Shown: positions 12,751 to 24,600 of the stretch, piece after piece
How positions within the stretch are numbered: the first letter of the stretch is position 1
Layout of the letters: every line of letters begins with the position of its first letter
Source of the DNA: Erythroxylum novogranatense
Taxonomy: Eukaryota > Streptophyta > Magnoliopsida > Malpighiales > Erythroxylaceae
Reading direction: 5' to 3'
DNA: 64,000 bases
NCBI GenBank assembly: GCA_029891385.1
Contig: CM057232.1
Span: 61,875,824-61,939,823 of the forward strand
Notes under the pieces: model-generated
The model's database searches: none
The model's input: the letters and a program-made list of their open reading frames with translations, nothing else
What the model was told of the DNA's origin: nothing
Made by a program: the position numbers and the translations under genes

Positions 12751-13552
12751 TTAGTGCATACCCAAAGGGCTCTCCTACTCCCTAGACGCGTCTACTGAAT
12801 ACTATTCACTGTTTAAGCGCTTGGTCATAACACTGCAATAAAATAAGAAAGTGTCACATATGCATTGCATATATACTTGACTGACTACTTGAAATGGGAA
12901 AAAGACATGAGTGCCTTATTCAATTGCGATTTACTAGTATGTAATGATATGGTACTTCTAACTGTGTTATTGCAAACGAAACTGTGATTGCCTGTGTGCT
13001 GTGTTATTACTGTGACGCGATTAAGTGATGCATGAATTGTGCGAACCATCAATGATGGTTCCACACTGAGTTCGCAAAACTCACCCAAAATTTGCAAATA
13101 TTTTTCAGGACTCAGAAGAATACCCCGTTAGGTTCACGGGATTATGTCTACAGCATTCAAATGAAGAATAGAGGTCGGGATCGACCCACGTGCGCATTAG
13201 TGTCATCCTACATTATTCATAAAATTGTATATCATAAGCTCGTAAATTAATACTTTGTATTTATAGCAGCCCAATTTGGTTATAGATTGGTATACATTAA
13301 ATGGCTATTTTAAATTATTGTTGAATGTTTGTAATGATTGGGAATGACTGGAATGGCATACAAATTAACGCGGGCTAGATTGTCTACTGTTTTCGCGTGT
13401 ATGAATGTTTGCAGAAAAAAAAAACAAAAAAAAACAAAATTGATTCTGAGTTTACTGAGTGATGTAGCACGCTATCCTCGCGGGGCAAGGAATCTGGATA
13501 TCACCATCGATGTCGGGTTCGAGTCACGCGGGAGTGGGGTGTTACATTTAGG

Positions 13553-13566
13553 TGATATCAGAGCCC
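13553..13566 (+). promoter_or_regulatory. LARD primer-binding site
   Basis: TGATATCAGAGCCC lies six bases after the LTR end. It differs by one base from TGGTATCAGAGCCC, the plant initiator-methionine tRNA complement. The following leader (caggcacag-like, then gcatttgagtcgtgtcgttg) reads like the leaders of Tekay/Del elements. Confidence 0.8.
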
Positions 13567-16500
13567 AGAAGTACGAATTTATCTAGGCACAGTCTGAAAC
13601 ATAGGTTAAGTTGCATGCATTTGAGTCGTGTCGTTGCAGACCATGGCAACTGATCCCTAGTCTGAGTCGCACGAGTATAAATCCTACGTGTGAACTTGTG
13701 TTAAGTGATTAAGTGTGAGAAAAGTGAGAATGTATCAGAATGTGAGGCCATGAAAGTGTATGAGCAATTAGGAATGGGAAAATGGAAAAATGGATAAGGA
13801 TAGCTATAGTGTACTGTGGTTATGAACCTTCGATTGTGATATAAGTATGATTACGTTGGCATGGGCTGATTGAGGAAAGAAATGATATCAAAATGAATAA
13901 GGGGATTTAAAGTGGTAATATTACGACGAAAGAAAATGAAAAGTTCTATAGCTTGGAGAGGTCCACTGTGGATATGAGAAACATATCGGTTAAAGTATGC
14001 CTATGTGAGATTCAAAGTTCGAGATGATGAGGTAATGAAAGTGTTGACTTGTATATGCGACGAAATGGGAACAATTGGAAATGAGCAAAAAGTATATGGT
14101 CCGATCAGGCAGATATGGATTCACTACATTTATGTTAGTGGATATCATAGATGATGATAGCGAGATTGTAACGATATCAATATTGTACCGTAACGGTCTA
14201 TTTTTAAACAAAAGAGCGAAGTGATTCTAAGGTTAGGAAGAAGTAGAAATGGTGAGACGAAAGCGTACAAATGAACTGAAATGGACTCGTGAAACGGTTA
14301 TGATCATGAGCAACTGAGTTTGGGACCAAAATGGTTATGCGAATATTGTGTTAAGAGTTTATGAATCAGTATAAGGAGATAGTAGGGGAAAAAGGAAGAC
14401 TGGAAATTTCTACTGATAGTGTATCAGAAAATTCTGGATTGATTGAATATATGTATATGGAAACAGAAATTGTAAATGGATGGGTAAACAGATAGAGATG
14501 CAGTGTATCTATATTCATGAACGAATATTTCGTCGTGCTTTGGGTGATGTGTTCCCAAATGTACTATCAAGGTGAATACCCTATCATGGATTGGTTGAGG
14601 AAATAAAGAGATAAGTAGTAAGGATGAGATGACAGTGTATAAGTCAAGTTGATATGACCTTAAAAAGGCCAAGCTTGCATGTAAATAAGATGGGACTAAA
14701 ACTATGTGAAAAGAAGTACAATGACAAGTGGGGAAGGAAACAATGATAGTGATCGTGAAACAAGGACAATGATAATGAAACAATAATAGTTGTATATGAA
14801 AAGAGTTGTCGAGTTGAGGGTAATTCACCTTTGTGAGTTTACCTTGGATAGTGAAACAATTGAGCTTATGTGTGGAAATAATAGAGGAAACAATCGGTGA
14901 TTTATTGACTAAGTGCTAATCATAGTTCCTATAGTATAAGGGTCATAATTTATAGTGCTTGTTCGGGAGGAAATTAAAATTTCAAATGATGTAACGTATG
15001 TGAAGAATTCAAGGAAAGAAGAAAGACATGATTATGAAATAATTCCTCTGTTTGAGGATTGGCACAAACGAAAAAGAGTTTTGTAGAATCCTTAGTAGTA
15101 TAAGCTACTAATTGGTCCCCGGATGAAATGAAATGATTTTGATGTATATACCAAGTGGAAGTGTCAAAGAAATTGTTTAGTGCCTCACAGAAACTTAGTG
15201 CAAAGGATGTTCCGATCATTCAAGTTATGCATTCAGGTTATGGCATAAACTTGGAGACAACAAGTATAGTTGAAATTGATCCTTATGAGATACTACGAAC
15301 GATTGAAAAATTGAAAAGAAATTATGGAAAATAGTTGGTTGATGAGAATTTCGTGAATTGTATCGATGATTGTAGCAAGAAATTGAGTTAAGATGAACAG
15401 ACGAGTCAAGTTAATAGCGGTCATGATGGGAACAAATCGAAAATAAGTATGTACTAAATCAAAAGTGAAATGCAGTCATGTTTCGAGAGGAGAACATACT
15501 ACTGAGATTATATGCATTGTGTGTACAATAATGTAGAGGATTCAACTACGTGAATGGATTTATTGCAATGCGAAGAAATCGGTCTCCATAAGATTTGATG
15601 CAAAGGGAGATCTAAATTGAAGCTAAGAAAAATTAAATGAAAAGAGAAATAGAGACAAGAAGTCCTAAGGGGAAACTGAAAATGACGTGAGGTAATGTCA
15701 CCTTCATTAAGAGATCACAAATAAAGCAATTGTAGACTCAATGAAAACAAAATTGAGTGATGTCTGTTGAAGTTAGCAGTACCCCAATAGAGATATATGC
15801 ATGGTAAATAATGGTATCAATTGGAGACTATGATCATAAGTGAGATGAATCAAGGAGAAATTTAACACTAATGATAAGCATAACCTTTGGAGATTGGGCA
15901 GTGTATACTAAAGTTTCACTAAGTGGTATTGGTGCTTTGATAGAAATTGTTCGAAGCTTTGGAGACCTTAGATATGCTAAGGCATTCCTATAATGCATAA
16001 AGTGTGTAATTTCGAGAACATTATTGAGTTTGAAAGGCATGCATAAATCAATACTACACTGGTAAAGGTAGAGTGTAGTCTAAAACAGTGAACAGACAAT
16101 ACTGAAGTAAACAGAACAAATGTAGATATTGGGTTTCCAAATCTAGGACAATAAAGAGTGTAAAATGTCAAGTAGAAGATGGGGTAAACTGAGATGTTAC
16201 TAGTGTATTGAAGGTTTAGATTCAGCTCTACTGGAAAGAGGTAAGAGAGTTTAAGAGGTCAGGAGTCAAAATGATGAGCTCCATAATGAATCTGATCTTT
16301 CGAGTGACATCAAAAAAATGATATTTGGTAATTTAACGAAGAAGTATGTGTACCTGACAAAAGTGATTTCAGCAAAGGAATTGTTAGAAAAGCGTAAGTA
16401 ATGATCGAAGCTAGACATCATAGTAGGAATACGCTAAAAGTGTATTTTAGTTACGAAGGATATAGAACTCTGTCATTATATGTTCAAATTTCCTACAGTG

Positions 16501-17283
16501 TGGAGTGCTTAAAGGTTTTGGAATTCATAGGAATATGAGCTTGGTAAATAGCTCTGAGTGACTATAGGTATAACGATGGTGATCACAATAAGGGATTGTA
16601 CATTTTTGCATTAAACTGAAAAGTGCCTAATAATTGTCAAAGACCAAAATCTATTCGAGATACTGGTGATGAGTGAGACGAAGGAAAGTGACTGGGGAAA
16701 ACTGAATGGGTTAGATGAGGAGGAACCGAATCGGACAAATGAAATATAGTAAAATGCATATACGAATAGAGTGTGTGAACACTAAAGAACAGTGAATTGT
16801 CAAAGGAGAAATGAATCGGAGCTAAAAGTCAATGAGATATATAGGCTAAATGGGTTAGGTGAATTAACACTGGTTATAGAAAAATAGACATAAATGTCAC
16901 TGTGTTAATACCAAAGGAAAAGGAAGTGGCAAAGACGAGATGAAGAATTTTATTGTAAGTATCACCTTGGTAAGGTGTACTCAGAATTGGCAAAAAGGGT
17001 GTCAATGGAGCATGAATTGGGCTGCATGTTACTGGTGAAAAAAGGCTTGATAAAACGTGATAAGTGCATAGGGTCGAAAATAATGATCTACTCTGAAATA
17101 AACTGAGATAGTTGACATAGCCAAATACGTGACTGAACGACTCATTAAGTCTATTTATTGTGATCTTTCGGATAATGAGTCATTGATTGATGAAGTGTAT
17201 GGGACATGTACGGATATATGACCACTGATCAGTGTCTACCATATGGAACTATCGACTGAGAATTTCACGGACGAAATTTTTAT
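13567..17283 (+). other. LARD internal domain, non-coding
   Basis: There are 3.7 kb without a credible gene on either strand. The plus strand is visibly rich in A and G. This leaves stop-poor runs on the minus strand that produce open frames of up to 134 codons (14828-14424), which show no recognisable domain. The last bases (aatttcacggacgaaattttt, about 17258-17281) resemble the end of the pol region in Tekay/Del elements, so the domain probably descends from one by loss of coding sense. Confidence 0.8.
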
Positions 17284-17297
17284 TAGGAGGGAGGAGT
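17284..17297 (+). promoter_or_regulatory. LARD polypurine tract
   Basis: TAGGAGGGAGGAGT sits directly before the 3' LTR start at 17298 and is the expected plus-strand primer. Confidence 0.85.
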
Positions 17298-20200
17298 TAT
17301 AACATCCCACCCCCGACGGGAAGGGTAAAATAGTAATTTGGTCAGGGATGAGAGTGATTAGGACTGATTTGGCATTTTCATGCATATTGGTATTTGTGAA
17401 CAGTGAATTTTTACACATAAAAAATAACTGTACATGCACTCATGATATTTCTCGGTATTTGGGCATAAACGGAATTTTATTGTGAATAATGTGGAAATTG
17501 TGTTTGAAAATTTTATTGGAGTGAATTTTTGTGTGTTTTATATTTTAAGGAAATTTTAGGAATTTTTCTGAAATTTTCTGGAGAAAATTTCCGGACCGAA
17601 AAAATCGCTAAGTGGCGAACCGACTGGTTTTTGGTACCGAAAATTTCTGTCCAATGGCACTAGAATATTGGATACATTATTTTGGATTTGGGAATTAGAG
17701 CCATGGGATGGATTAATTAGCCATTGGATGGGTTTCTTCTTAAATAATATTACATGATTTTTTTGTCTTTTTCTTATGTAGTGCCAAGTGTCCTATGACA
17801 CATCTCACATTCATTTAATGCTTGTGTCCCCCATTCATCCACGACACTTACAAATCCAAAGGCCAAATTGAGTTGTGTCTTCATGCTCTCTCCCCTTCAT
17901 TCTCGTAGCTTCCTCCTTACTTGCCACTTTGAAATTTCATGCTCATCTTTTCTCCTTTCTTCTACTTGCTTCCTCTTCCTTTTCTCACAAAAAAGGGGGG
18001 CAAACCTAAGCTTAAGTTGATGGTGATGTTGTGTATGGTGTGGAAAAGTAGAGGATTGGTGTATTAGGTGAAGAATTGGAACATTGAAGGCTTGATTAGG
18101 TAAGCTTATATTCTATGTTAGTTAAATGCTTGATTGTACCATCTTGTGCAACAAGTGCATGAAGTTGAACTTTGACTAGATGGGTATATTACTTCTTTGA
18201 TGGATTGATGATTGGTAAATGAGGAATTAGAAGCTAATGGATGAGATGTTATGTTGAATTGTGTGTTTTTGGATGGATTTTTAATGATGTTAGATGATGA
18301 TTCCCAAAAAAATTGATTGTATGTGTGTGCTGGAATTTTAGGGATTTATGTTCAAGGATAGGTTATGAGTTGGTTATGGTAGAAATGGGAAGTGATATGA
18401 GTGAGAAATGGTTTAGAAATGGTATAGAAGTGATAGGATGTAGTTTAGTTATAAAAGCTGGAAAATGTGACTTGTACATGTTTCAATGTTTTGATCATAA
18501 ATCTTTTTTTGGTTAAGCAAATGAGGTGAGGCTTGTTTTGACTTAAAATTGAGACATTTGTCTACAATTGTTGTGAAGGGAGCACTGTCCAATTTTGATT
18601 AGAAGAGTGTTGAATCTTAGTTTGAAAGTGATGTATACGTGCAGTATGAACAGTAATCGAGCTTGATGATCTGAAACTTTGATGAATTTTTCTAGGTTGA
18701 TTTATGAGGAATTGGCGAAAATGGTCTTAATGAAAGTTGAAGCATATCTTGTTAGCTTTCCATTGCCACTAATTTTGCAATTTTTTTGATATGTACATTG
18801 GGAGTTGTGAACTGTCAACTATTGACTGACTATGTGCATTGTGGTAAAACCTAACCAGAAGTGTAGGTTTTGTGAGTATTGTGATTGGAAATAAATTTAG
18901 AGATTTCTGTGATTTGAATTGGTCCAAGTGATCTTCTGAAAAGTTGTAGAGGAAGTAACTATATTGAAAATGAGATATACTATACTATTTTTGGATGTCA
19001 GAATTGGGAGTTAGAAATTTTCAAAGACTGGACCTAAGTTAGGTCATTGACTAGTGATCAGGGCAGCCTCTTGCAAGATAGTTTTGAGTTTGTTAGAGGT
19101 GGAATTGATTGTTAATGCCTTCATGAGAAGTGTATTATTCTGTTTGGTCTTTTCATAGGTATAAAGTATGCAATTTTTTCACAATTGTGCAAGAAGTTAT
19201 GCTTTTTATAACATTGCTATTCCGTTCAGGCATTTTCAGTGGGTAGAATCATTCATCAAATTGTTTGACCAACTTAGCGACTGAATTTGATTTCATGCTG
19301 TTCATAAAAGTTGTAGGTCACATTCTAATCTTTCATTTGGCATACACCTTGTAATTTTTAGAAAAGGGAATGAGAAGTTATGGATTTTAAAAATGTTGCA
19401 TTCTTTTGAAAAAATGTTGCACTGTTCTAAGAGGCTTTGTGAAGGTAGTAACTTTGAGTGTATTTTTGACACCCTTAGAGGTGAAATTAGTTTTTATGTC
19501 TTTCATGAAACTTATAGATATCTCTTTTCTCTATAAAATAGACGCCAAGTTTGTCCAATTTGGAGTTTGAAGCAAGGAGTTATGACTTGCGAAAGTTGGG
19601 ATGTCGGCAAAAAGAAAGAATAAAGCTTCCAGTCGACTACAACCTGCACTAGTCGACTAGGACATGTATTTTTCAGCACTAGTCGACTAGGATGTGTATT
19701 TTTCCTTCTTTTGCTTATAACTTTTCTGTCCGACGTCCGATTGACCTGATTTTTGAGGCATCGGATTCGTGAAACATTGAATTTCATTTTATGATAAATT
19801 GAGAATTTTTGGACGGGAAATTGACGTGGATCCGGGTAATGGTTCTTTGGTCACTGTTTTATTTATTTTTGGAACTATAGAGGCCCGAATTGAATAATTT
19901 CGGTGCCGTTAGATTTCTAATTTTTAGATGGAATGTTTGTGATGGAAATTTTGGATTAAGGCCAGGAATATCATTAACATGCATTGTACACCTTCTAATT
20001 GCTACATGTGCAACATTAAATAGTTCTGATTGAGCAATTGGTAATATTTATATTCTATAACTGTTATAGAGGCACCTTTGGAGCGTCGATCCACCGATGC
20101 CACTAAGACTTCCAGGTATTAGCTCGGAAGTACAGGTGAGTAACCTAGTTGGTTCCTCAATTTCTGATTGTTTATAGTTCTGTACTGATAATTCTGTAGA

Positions 20201-21391
20201 GAATAATGATGTTTATGTGAAAACTGATTATGACTGAAATGTTGAACCGAAGGAATGGAAGTTGGGCATTGAAGTGTAAACTGGCTATGAATGTGATAAA
20301 TTGTGACTGTATGAAAATCTGCATGATTGAGAATGATATGTTTGATTCTGATAAATTGGATTGGACTGCAATGTGATTTTGTGACTGTATGATATTGTGT
20401 ATACTTTGATAAATGGGTTTTAGTGACAATGTGAATTGTGATACATTGAGCATGTTGCATTCCATATACAAATACTTAAACGGATAATAATAGTTGTGAC
20501 CTGAGACGCCACTGATATTGAAAAGAGCCTTGAGCTCGAACACTGATACTGAAAAGATCCTTGAGCTCGATCACCGTAAAAGAGCTTTGAGCTCGAAGGG
20601 AGTTAGTGCATACCCAGAGGGCTCTCCTACTCCCTAGACGCGTCTACTGAATACTGTTCACTGTTTAAGCGCTCGGTCACAACACTGCAATAAAATGGGA
20701 AAGTGTCACATATGCATTGCATATATACTTGACTGACTACTTGAAATGGGAAAAAGGCATGAGTGCCTTATTCAATTGCGATTTTCTTGTATGTAATGAT
20801 ATGGTACTTCTAACTGTGTTATTGCAAACGAAACTGTGATTGCTTATGTGCTATGTTATTACTGTAACGCGATTAAGTGATGCATGAATTGGGCGAACTA
20901 TCAATGATGGTTTCACACTGAGTTCGCAAAACTCACCCAAAATTTGTAAATATTTTTTAGGACTCAGAAGAATACCCCGTTAGGTTCACGGGAGTATGTC
21001 TACAGCATTCAAATGAAGAATAGAGGTCGGGATCAGTCCACGTCTGCATTAGTGTCATCCTTCTGTTATTCATAAAATATTATATCGCAAGCTCTGTAAA
21101 TTAATACTTTGTATTTATAGCAGGCCCAATTTGGTTATAGATTGGTATACATTAAATGGCTATTTTAAATTATTGTTGAATGTTTGTAATGATTGGGAAT
21201 GACTGGAATGGCATACAAATTAACGCGGGCTCGATTTTCTACTGTTTTCGCGTGTATGAATGTTTGCAGAAAAAAAAAACAAAATTGATTCTGAGTTTGC
21301 TGAGTGATGTAGCACGCTACCCTCGCGGGGCAAGGAATCCGGATATCACCATCGATGTCGGGTTCGGGTCACACGGGAGTGGGGTGTTACA
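17298..21391 (+). repeat. LARD 3' LTR
   Basis: It aligns with the 5' LTR over its whole length, from TATAACATCCCACCCCCGAC to GGAGTGGGGTGTTACA. The initial TG has become TA. It lacks about 22 bases of the palindrome array (19631-19690 here), where it keeps three AGTCGACT cores, two of them perfect CTAGTCGACTAG (19649-19660 and 19679-19690). It also has a shorter A-run near 21270. Confidence 0.92.
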
Positions 21392-21396
21392 CACTG

Positions 21397-21429
21397 TGCT
21401 TAGATTCGATCTTACATATTTTTCTAACA
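21397..21429 (+). mobile_element. Copia A LTR (plus), last 33 bases
   Basis: tgcttagattcgatcttaca... to ttctaaca completes the LTR begun at 7908. CA at 21428-21429 is followed at once by the primer site. Confidence 0.88.
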
Positions 21430-22660
21430 GTGGTATCAGAGTCACCTTTAACAATTTTAATTTTTGATTCATAAACTTGATTAGATTTTGATTTGGTTTT
21501 AATATGGAAAAGTTGTATATTTTAGGTTGAATATGTTTTTGTTAGTGATCCGAAAATGTGATTTTTGGAAAGTTGTTGTGGTTCTCCAAGTATACCTGAA
21601 TAGATTAGAGTTTTTGATATTTTTAGTTCTATTTTGTTCATGTTATTAGTGATTAAATTTTTTCTGAAAATTATGTTCTTCATGTTCATCCGAAAGTGTA
21701 TCTGGACATGTTAGGAATTGTTTAATCCCTTAAATGGACTGCTGTTACAGCTTGCATTTTCTCCTTTTCAATAAGTTTCTGGGATTGTCTTTATTATGCC
21801 GAAAGTATTTCGGGTAATAACAGGTGTAATATGTTTATAGGCAATTTTGGGAATTTTTTATTATGCTGAAAGTGTTTCAGGTAATAAAGGGTGTAAAAAG
21901 GTTATATGTGTTTCTAGTTCTTTAAACTAGGAAATATGTGATTCTGAAATGTTTCTAGTTTTCTAGAAATCTGGAAAGCAGTTCCAGTGGTTCTAAAAAT
22001 GATTTCCATTTGATCTTTGTTTTGCTTGTTTCTCCTCTTGGTTGAAGTTTCTGAAACAAATGAAACATTGTATGCGTTTTTCCAGCTGAAGAGTTGCATG
22101 CATTTTTTTTATTAATGAGCGTTGCAACCGACAGTTTTGGTCTTCTCTCTTTTGGATAACGTATGCTTAAGTCTTGGTTCCATTACTGCTAGTGGTTGCA
22201 TTTATGATAAATCATTCTTTTCAATTACTCTAGCTTTATTGTTCTTTTTATTTAAAACCATTAGCTTTTAAAGGTGACTTTTAAGTCTCTTATTCATGGT
22301 TCATTTACGTAACTCATGCTTGAGTTTTATATGTTTCATTCCTTGTTATTGAATGTTTCATTAATTTTTATTATTATTGTGCTTCATTATGATGAAAAAC
22401 AGAACCACCGGAGGCTGTTGAAGCTACTAGTGGTTAGAGATCTAGAGAAGTTGCTACTAGTGGTTAGAGATCTAGAAAAGTTTTATCTTTATAGAGTTTT
22501 ATGTATATTTATAAGAGTGTTATAATTATACTAATAGGGTAGAGTGCCTTGAGATTGTCTTAAGGTAGATCTAGCAGAATAAATGTTATTCTGGTTATTT
22601 CAAAAAAAATTACAGAGGGAGCTGGAGAAGATGTGCACACGCCCCATCTACGAAGGCGTC

Positions 22661-22850
22661 AGGAGACGCTCCTAGCCAAACCAGGAGACACTCCTGGTCC
22701 AAGCCAGGAGACACGTCTCCTAGCTGAGCCAGTGGCCGAGACATCGTCTCTCGGCACAGAGGCTGTGGCGGAGATAGTCTCCTGGCCAGCCAGCAGGCCT
22801 ATGGGCCAACAGGCTCGTGAGCTAGTAGGCCAGGAGACAGTCTCCTGGCC
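22661..22850 (+). repeat. GC-rich hairpin cluster in the copia A leader
   Basis: Within 190 bases there are six hairpins built on GGAGAC. They are AGGAG-ACG-CTCCT (22661), CCAGGAG-ACA-CTCCTGG (22681), AGGAGAC-AC-GTCTCCT (22706), GAGAC-ATC-GTCTC (22738), GGAGA-TAG-TCTCC (22770), and 11-base arms GGCCAGGAGAC with a 1-base loop (22828-22850). Also present are GGCC-TATG-GGCC (22796), GCTC-GT-GAGC (22813) and CTGGCCAG (22782). Arms vary in length and sequence but remain complementary. The block is far richer in G and C than its surroundings. Confidence 0.88.
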
Positions 22851-23091
22851 TGTGGGCCTTAATTTTTTTAATTTAATTTTTCAAATGTTGATTTATTAAA
22901 TTAATTTAAAAAAATCAATTTATTTTCCATTATTAGATTATGTCAAATAAATTAATATAATGAGATTATATTATTTCGAATGAGTTTTTTTAATTTAAAT
23001 CCTCATTAAAATATTAAGTACATGTTTAGAACATGAATATTGCCCTCCATTATTATAGGATTAAACTAGAGTTTTATTTATTGTAGACTTG

Positions 23092-23342
23092 TTGAGTAAA
23101 CTCAAGGCCGCTTTAACCCGAACATATTTAGTCTTATAATAATAGGTTTTACTTAATTAAATTTATATGATTTGGATGAGTAAACTCATGATCATATTAA
23201 TTTAAAGGCAATGTTAAGAGTATATCATTAGCTATATTTTGGAAAAGAGTTGTCTCCTAACGGATCTAGGAATCACATAGGTTGTGATTGATAAAATGTT
23301 ATCGACCTAATTTAATTTAATTGGTTTGTTGAGCAAACTCAA
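23092..23342 (+). repeat. Three related hairpins with TAAA/CAAA loops
   Basis: TTGAG-TAAA-CTCAA (23092-23105), ATGAG-TAAA-CTCAT (23176-23189) and TTGAG-CAAA-CTCAA (23329-23342). The outer pair changes from T-A to A-T with pairing kept. Each is followed by gatc or ggcc within a few bases. They lie between the hairpin cluster and gag. Confidence 0.75.
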
Positions 23343-23527
23343 GATCAATTAAATTAAATATGGGATCCTAGCCCACTAGGAAATTATGTGATAATTTCTC
23401 GAATTAATAGTGAGGGCTATTAATTTGTTGAAAATAGTGGGAATAACTAAAATTTTAAAAGTCCTTATTTATTTGGTTTTATGGCATAAACTAATTTATA
23501 TTTTTTGACGGATCAGTTTTTTTTTAA

Positions 23528-24354
23528 ATGAGTATGAACTTGTCCCTGAGGAGCATTATGGATGCAAACAAACTGACTGGATCAAATTTTTCTACCTGGT
23601 TGTGTAACCTTAAAATGGTTTTAAGGCAAGAGAAAAAATTTTACGTTCTTGACACCGAGCTTCCACCTCAACCTACTCAAGATCCTGCCAATGAAGATTG
23701 GGTATATTATCAAAGACATATAGCTAACAATGCACAAGTAACATGTGTGATGTTAGCCAGCATGTCTCCCGAGCTTCAGAAGCAACATGAAAATATGAAT
23801 GCAAGGGAAATGTTCCTGCACCTTCAAGAGTTGTTTGGTGCACAAGTAGGGTGGAGAGGTTTGAGACTGTGAGAGCTCTGTTTCAATGTCGGATGGCTCC
23901 TGGATCATCAGTGGAACTTCATGTTCTATGGATGATAGGCTATATTGAAAAATTAGGAGAATTGGGAAATGACTTGGACCTCGAGTCAAGCATTGATTTA
24001 GTGCTCTAGTCTCTTACCCTGTGTTTTTCTCAATTTATTATGGATTTCCATATGAACACAAAGGAAGTATCATTGGTTGAATTACTCAATATGCTCAAGA
24101 CTACTGAGGAATGCCTTAAGAAGGATTCTAGTTTTGTTCTTGTTGTTGGCTCTTCTTCTTCCAAGCATAAGGGTAAGACCCTTAAGAAGAAGAAGAAGAA
24201 GAACAAGAACCAAAAGACTTCTGCCGAAGCAGAAAAGCCAAAAGATGGTGTCAAGAAGAAGAAAGTCAAGGGCATATGTTTCCATTGCGGCGAAGCTGGA
24301 CATTGGAAGAGGAACTGCAAAGCTAATCTTGCTAGCTGGAGGAAAAGAAGTTAA
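23528..24354 (+). pseudogene. Copia A gag (capsid and zinc knuckle), frameshifted
   Basis: Gag forms the virus-like particle and binds element RNA. The ATG at 23528 opens a frame with a typical plant copia gag start: LTGSNFSTWLCNLKMVLRQE, then YVLDTELP, then VTCVMLASMSPELQKQHENM and MFLHLQELFGAQ. A frameshift at about 23850 ends it at 23872. Coding sense continues in other frames to 24039 (with a TAG near 24008) and then in 24040-24354. That part has a Lys-rich stretch and a CCHC zinc knuckle, CFHCGEAGHWKRNC (about 24278-24319). All expected parts of gag are present, but it is broken. Confidence 0.9.
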
Positions 24355-24389
24355 GTGTAACTTCAACTTCAGGTTTGTTTATGATTGAA

Positions 24390-24600
24390 ATCAATATTTC
24401 TACTTCTGTATCACAATCTTAGGTATTAGATACCAGATGTGGTTCTAACATTTGTAACAATGTGTTGGTATTGACAGAAAGTAGAGCATTGAGAAAAGGC
24501 AAAGTGGACTTATGATTTGGTAATGGAGCAAGAGTTGTAACATTAGCTATTGGAACTTATAGTTTAGCTTTGCCTTCTGGTCTTGTACTTGAATTAAATA
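24390..24600 (+). pseudogene. Copia A aspartic protease remnant
   Basis: The text VLDTRCGSNICNNVLVL (about 24424-24474) matches the copia protease active site, normally D-T/S-G. The Gly is Arg here. Stops occur just before it (near 24421) and near 24511. It continues into VVTLAIGTYSLALPSG and leads to the integrase region. It is inactive by both stops and the active-site change. Confidence 0.8.

Larger units (their letters stand above)
9420..13546 (+). repeat. LARD 5' LTR
   Basis: It runs from TGTAACATCCCACCCCCGAC to GGAGTGGGGTGTTACA. Inside, about 9990-10230 is a likely transcription start zone with a splice donor (gattag|gtaagctt). A palindrome array lies at 11757-11840, the block cttataacttttccgtccga follows near 11860, a second donor (tacag|gtgagtaacc) near 12280, and a 31-bp tandem repeat with small hairpins at 12659-12750. 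Open frames inside it are not coding. Confidence 0.92.
9415..21396 (+). mobile_element. Complete LARD-type non-autonomous gypsy element with target duplication
   Basis: The element spans 9420-21391, flanked by the 5-bp direct repeat CACTG at 9415-9419 and 21392-21396. It has two LTRs of 4127 and 4094 bases and an internal domain of 3751 bases. It has a methionine-tRNA-type primer site after the 5' LTR, a polypurine tract before the 3' LTR, and no coding frame of note. LTRs above 4 kb around a non-coding internal domain of about 3.5 kb fit published LARDs. Ends are TG..CA, except that the 3' LTR starts TA by a G-to-A change. Over the first 150 or so bases I count about six differences between LTRs, so it is not recent. 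Mobilisation would need proteins from a related autonomous gypsy element. Confidence 0.93.
21430..23527 (+). mobile_element. Copia A primer site and 2.1-kb leader
   Basis: TGGTATCAGAGTC (21431-21443) is the methionine-tRNA-type primer site. The leader before gag is long and non-coding. It has a duplicated 30-base stretch (ctactagtggttagagatct at about 22417 and 22445), a GC-rich hairpin cluster (22661-22850) and three related small hairpins (23092-23342). Short open frames such as 22316-22525 have no support. Confidence 0.8.

Noticed and set aside
14424..14828. 134-codon minus-strand frame in the LARD internal domain
   Set aside because: The opposite strand is purine-rich, which removes stops by composition. 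No domain is recognised.
22661..22850. CRISPR-like array
   Set aside because: Repeats are hairpins of uneven size without regular unique spacers, in a plant retrotransposon leader.
24077..24388. Frames overlapping the gag zinc-knuckle region on both strands
   Set aside because: Only the frame 24040-24354 has the CCHC motif; the others are shadows caused by the Lys-rich low-complexity stretch.
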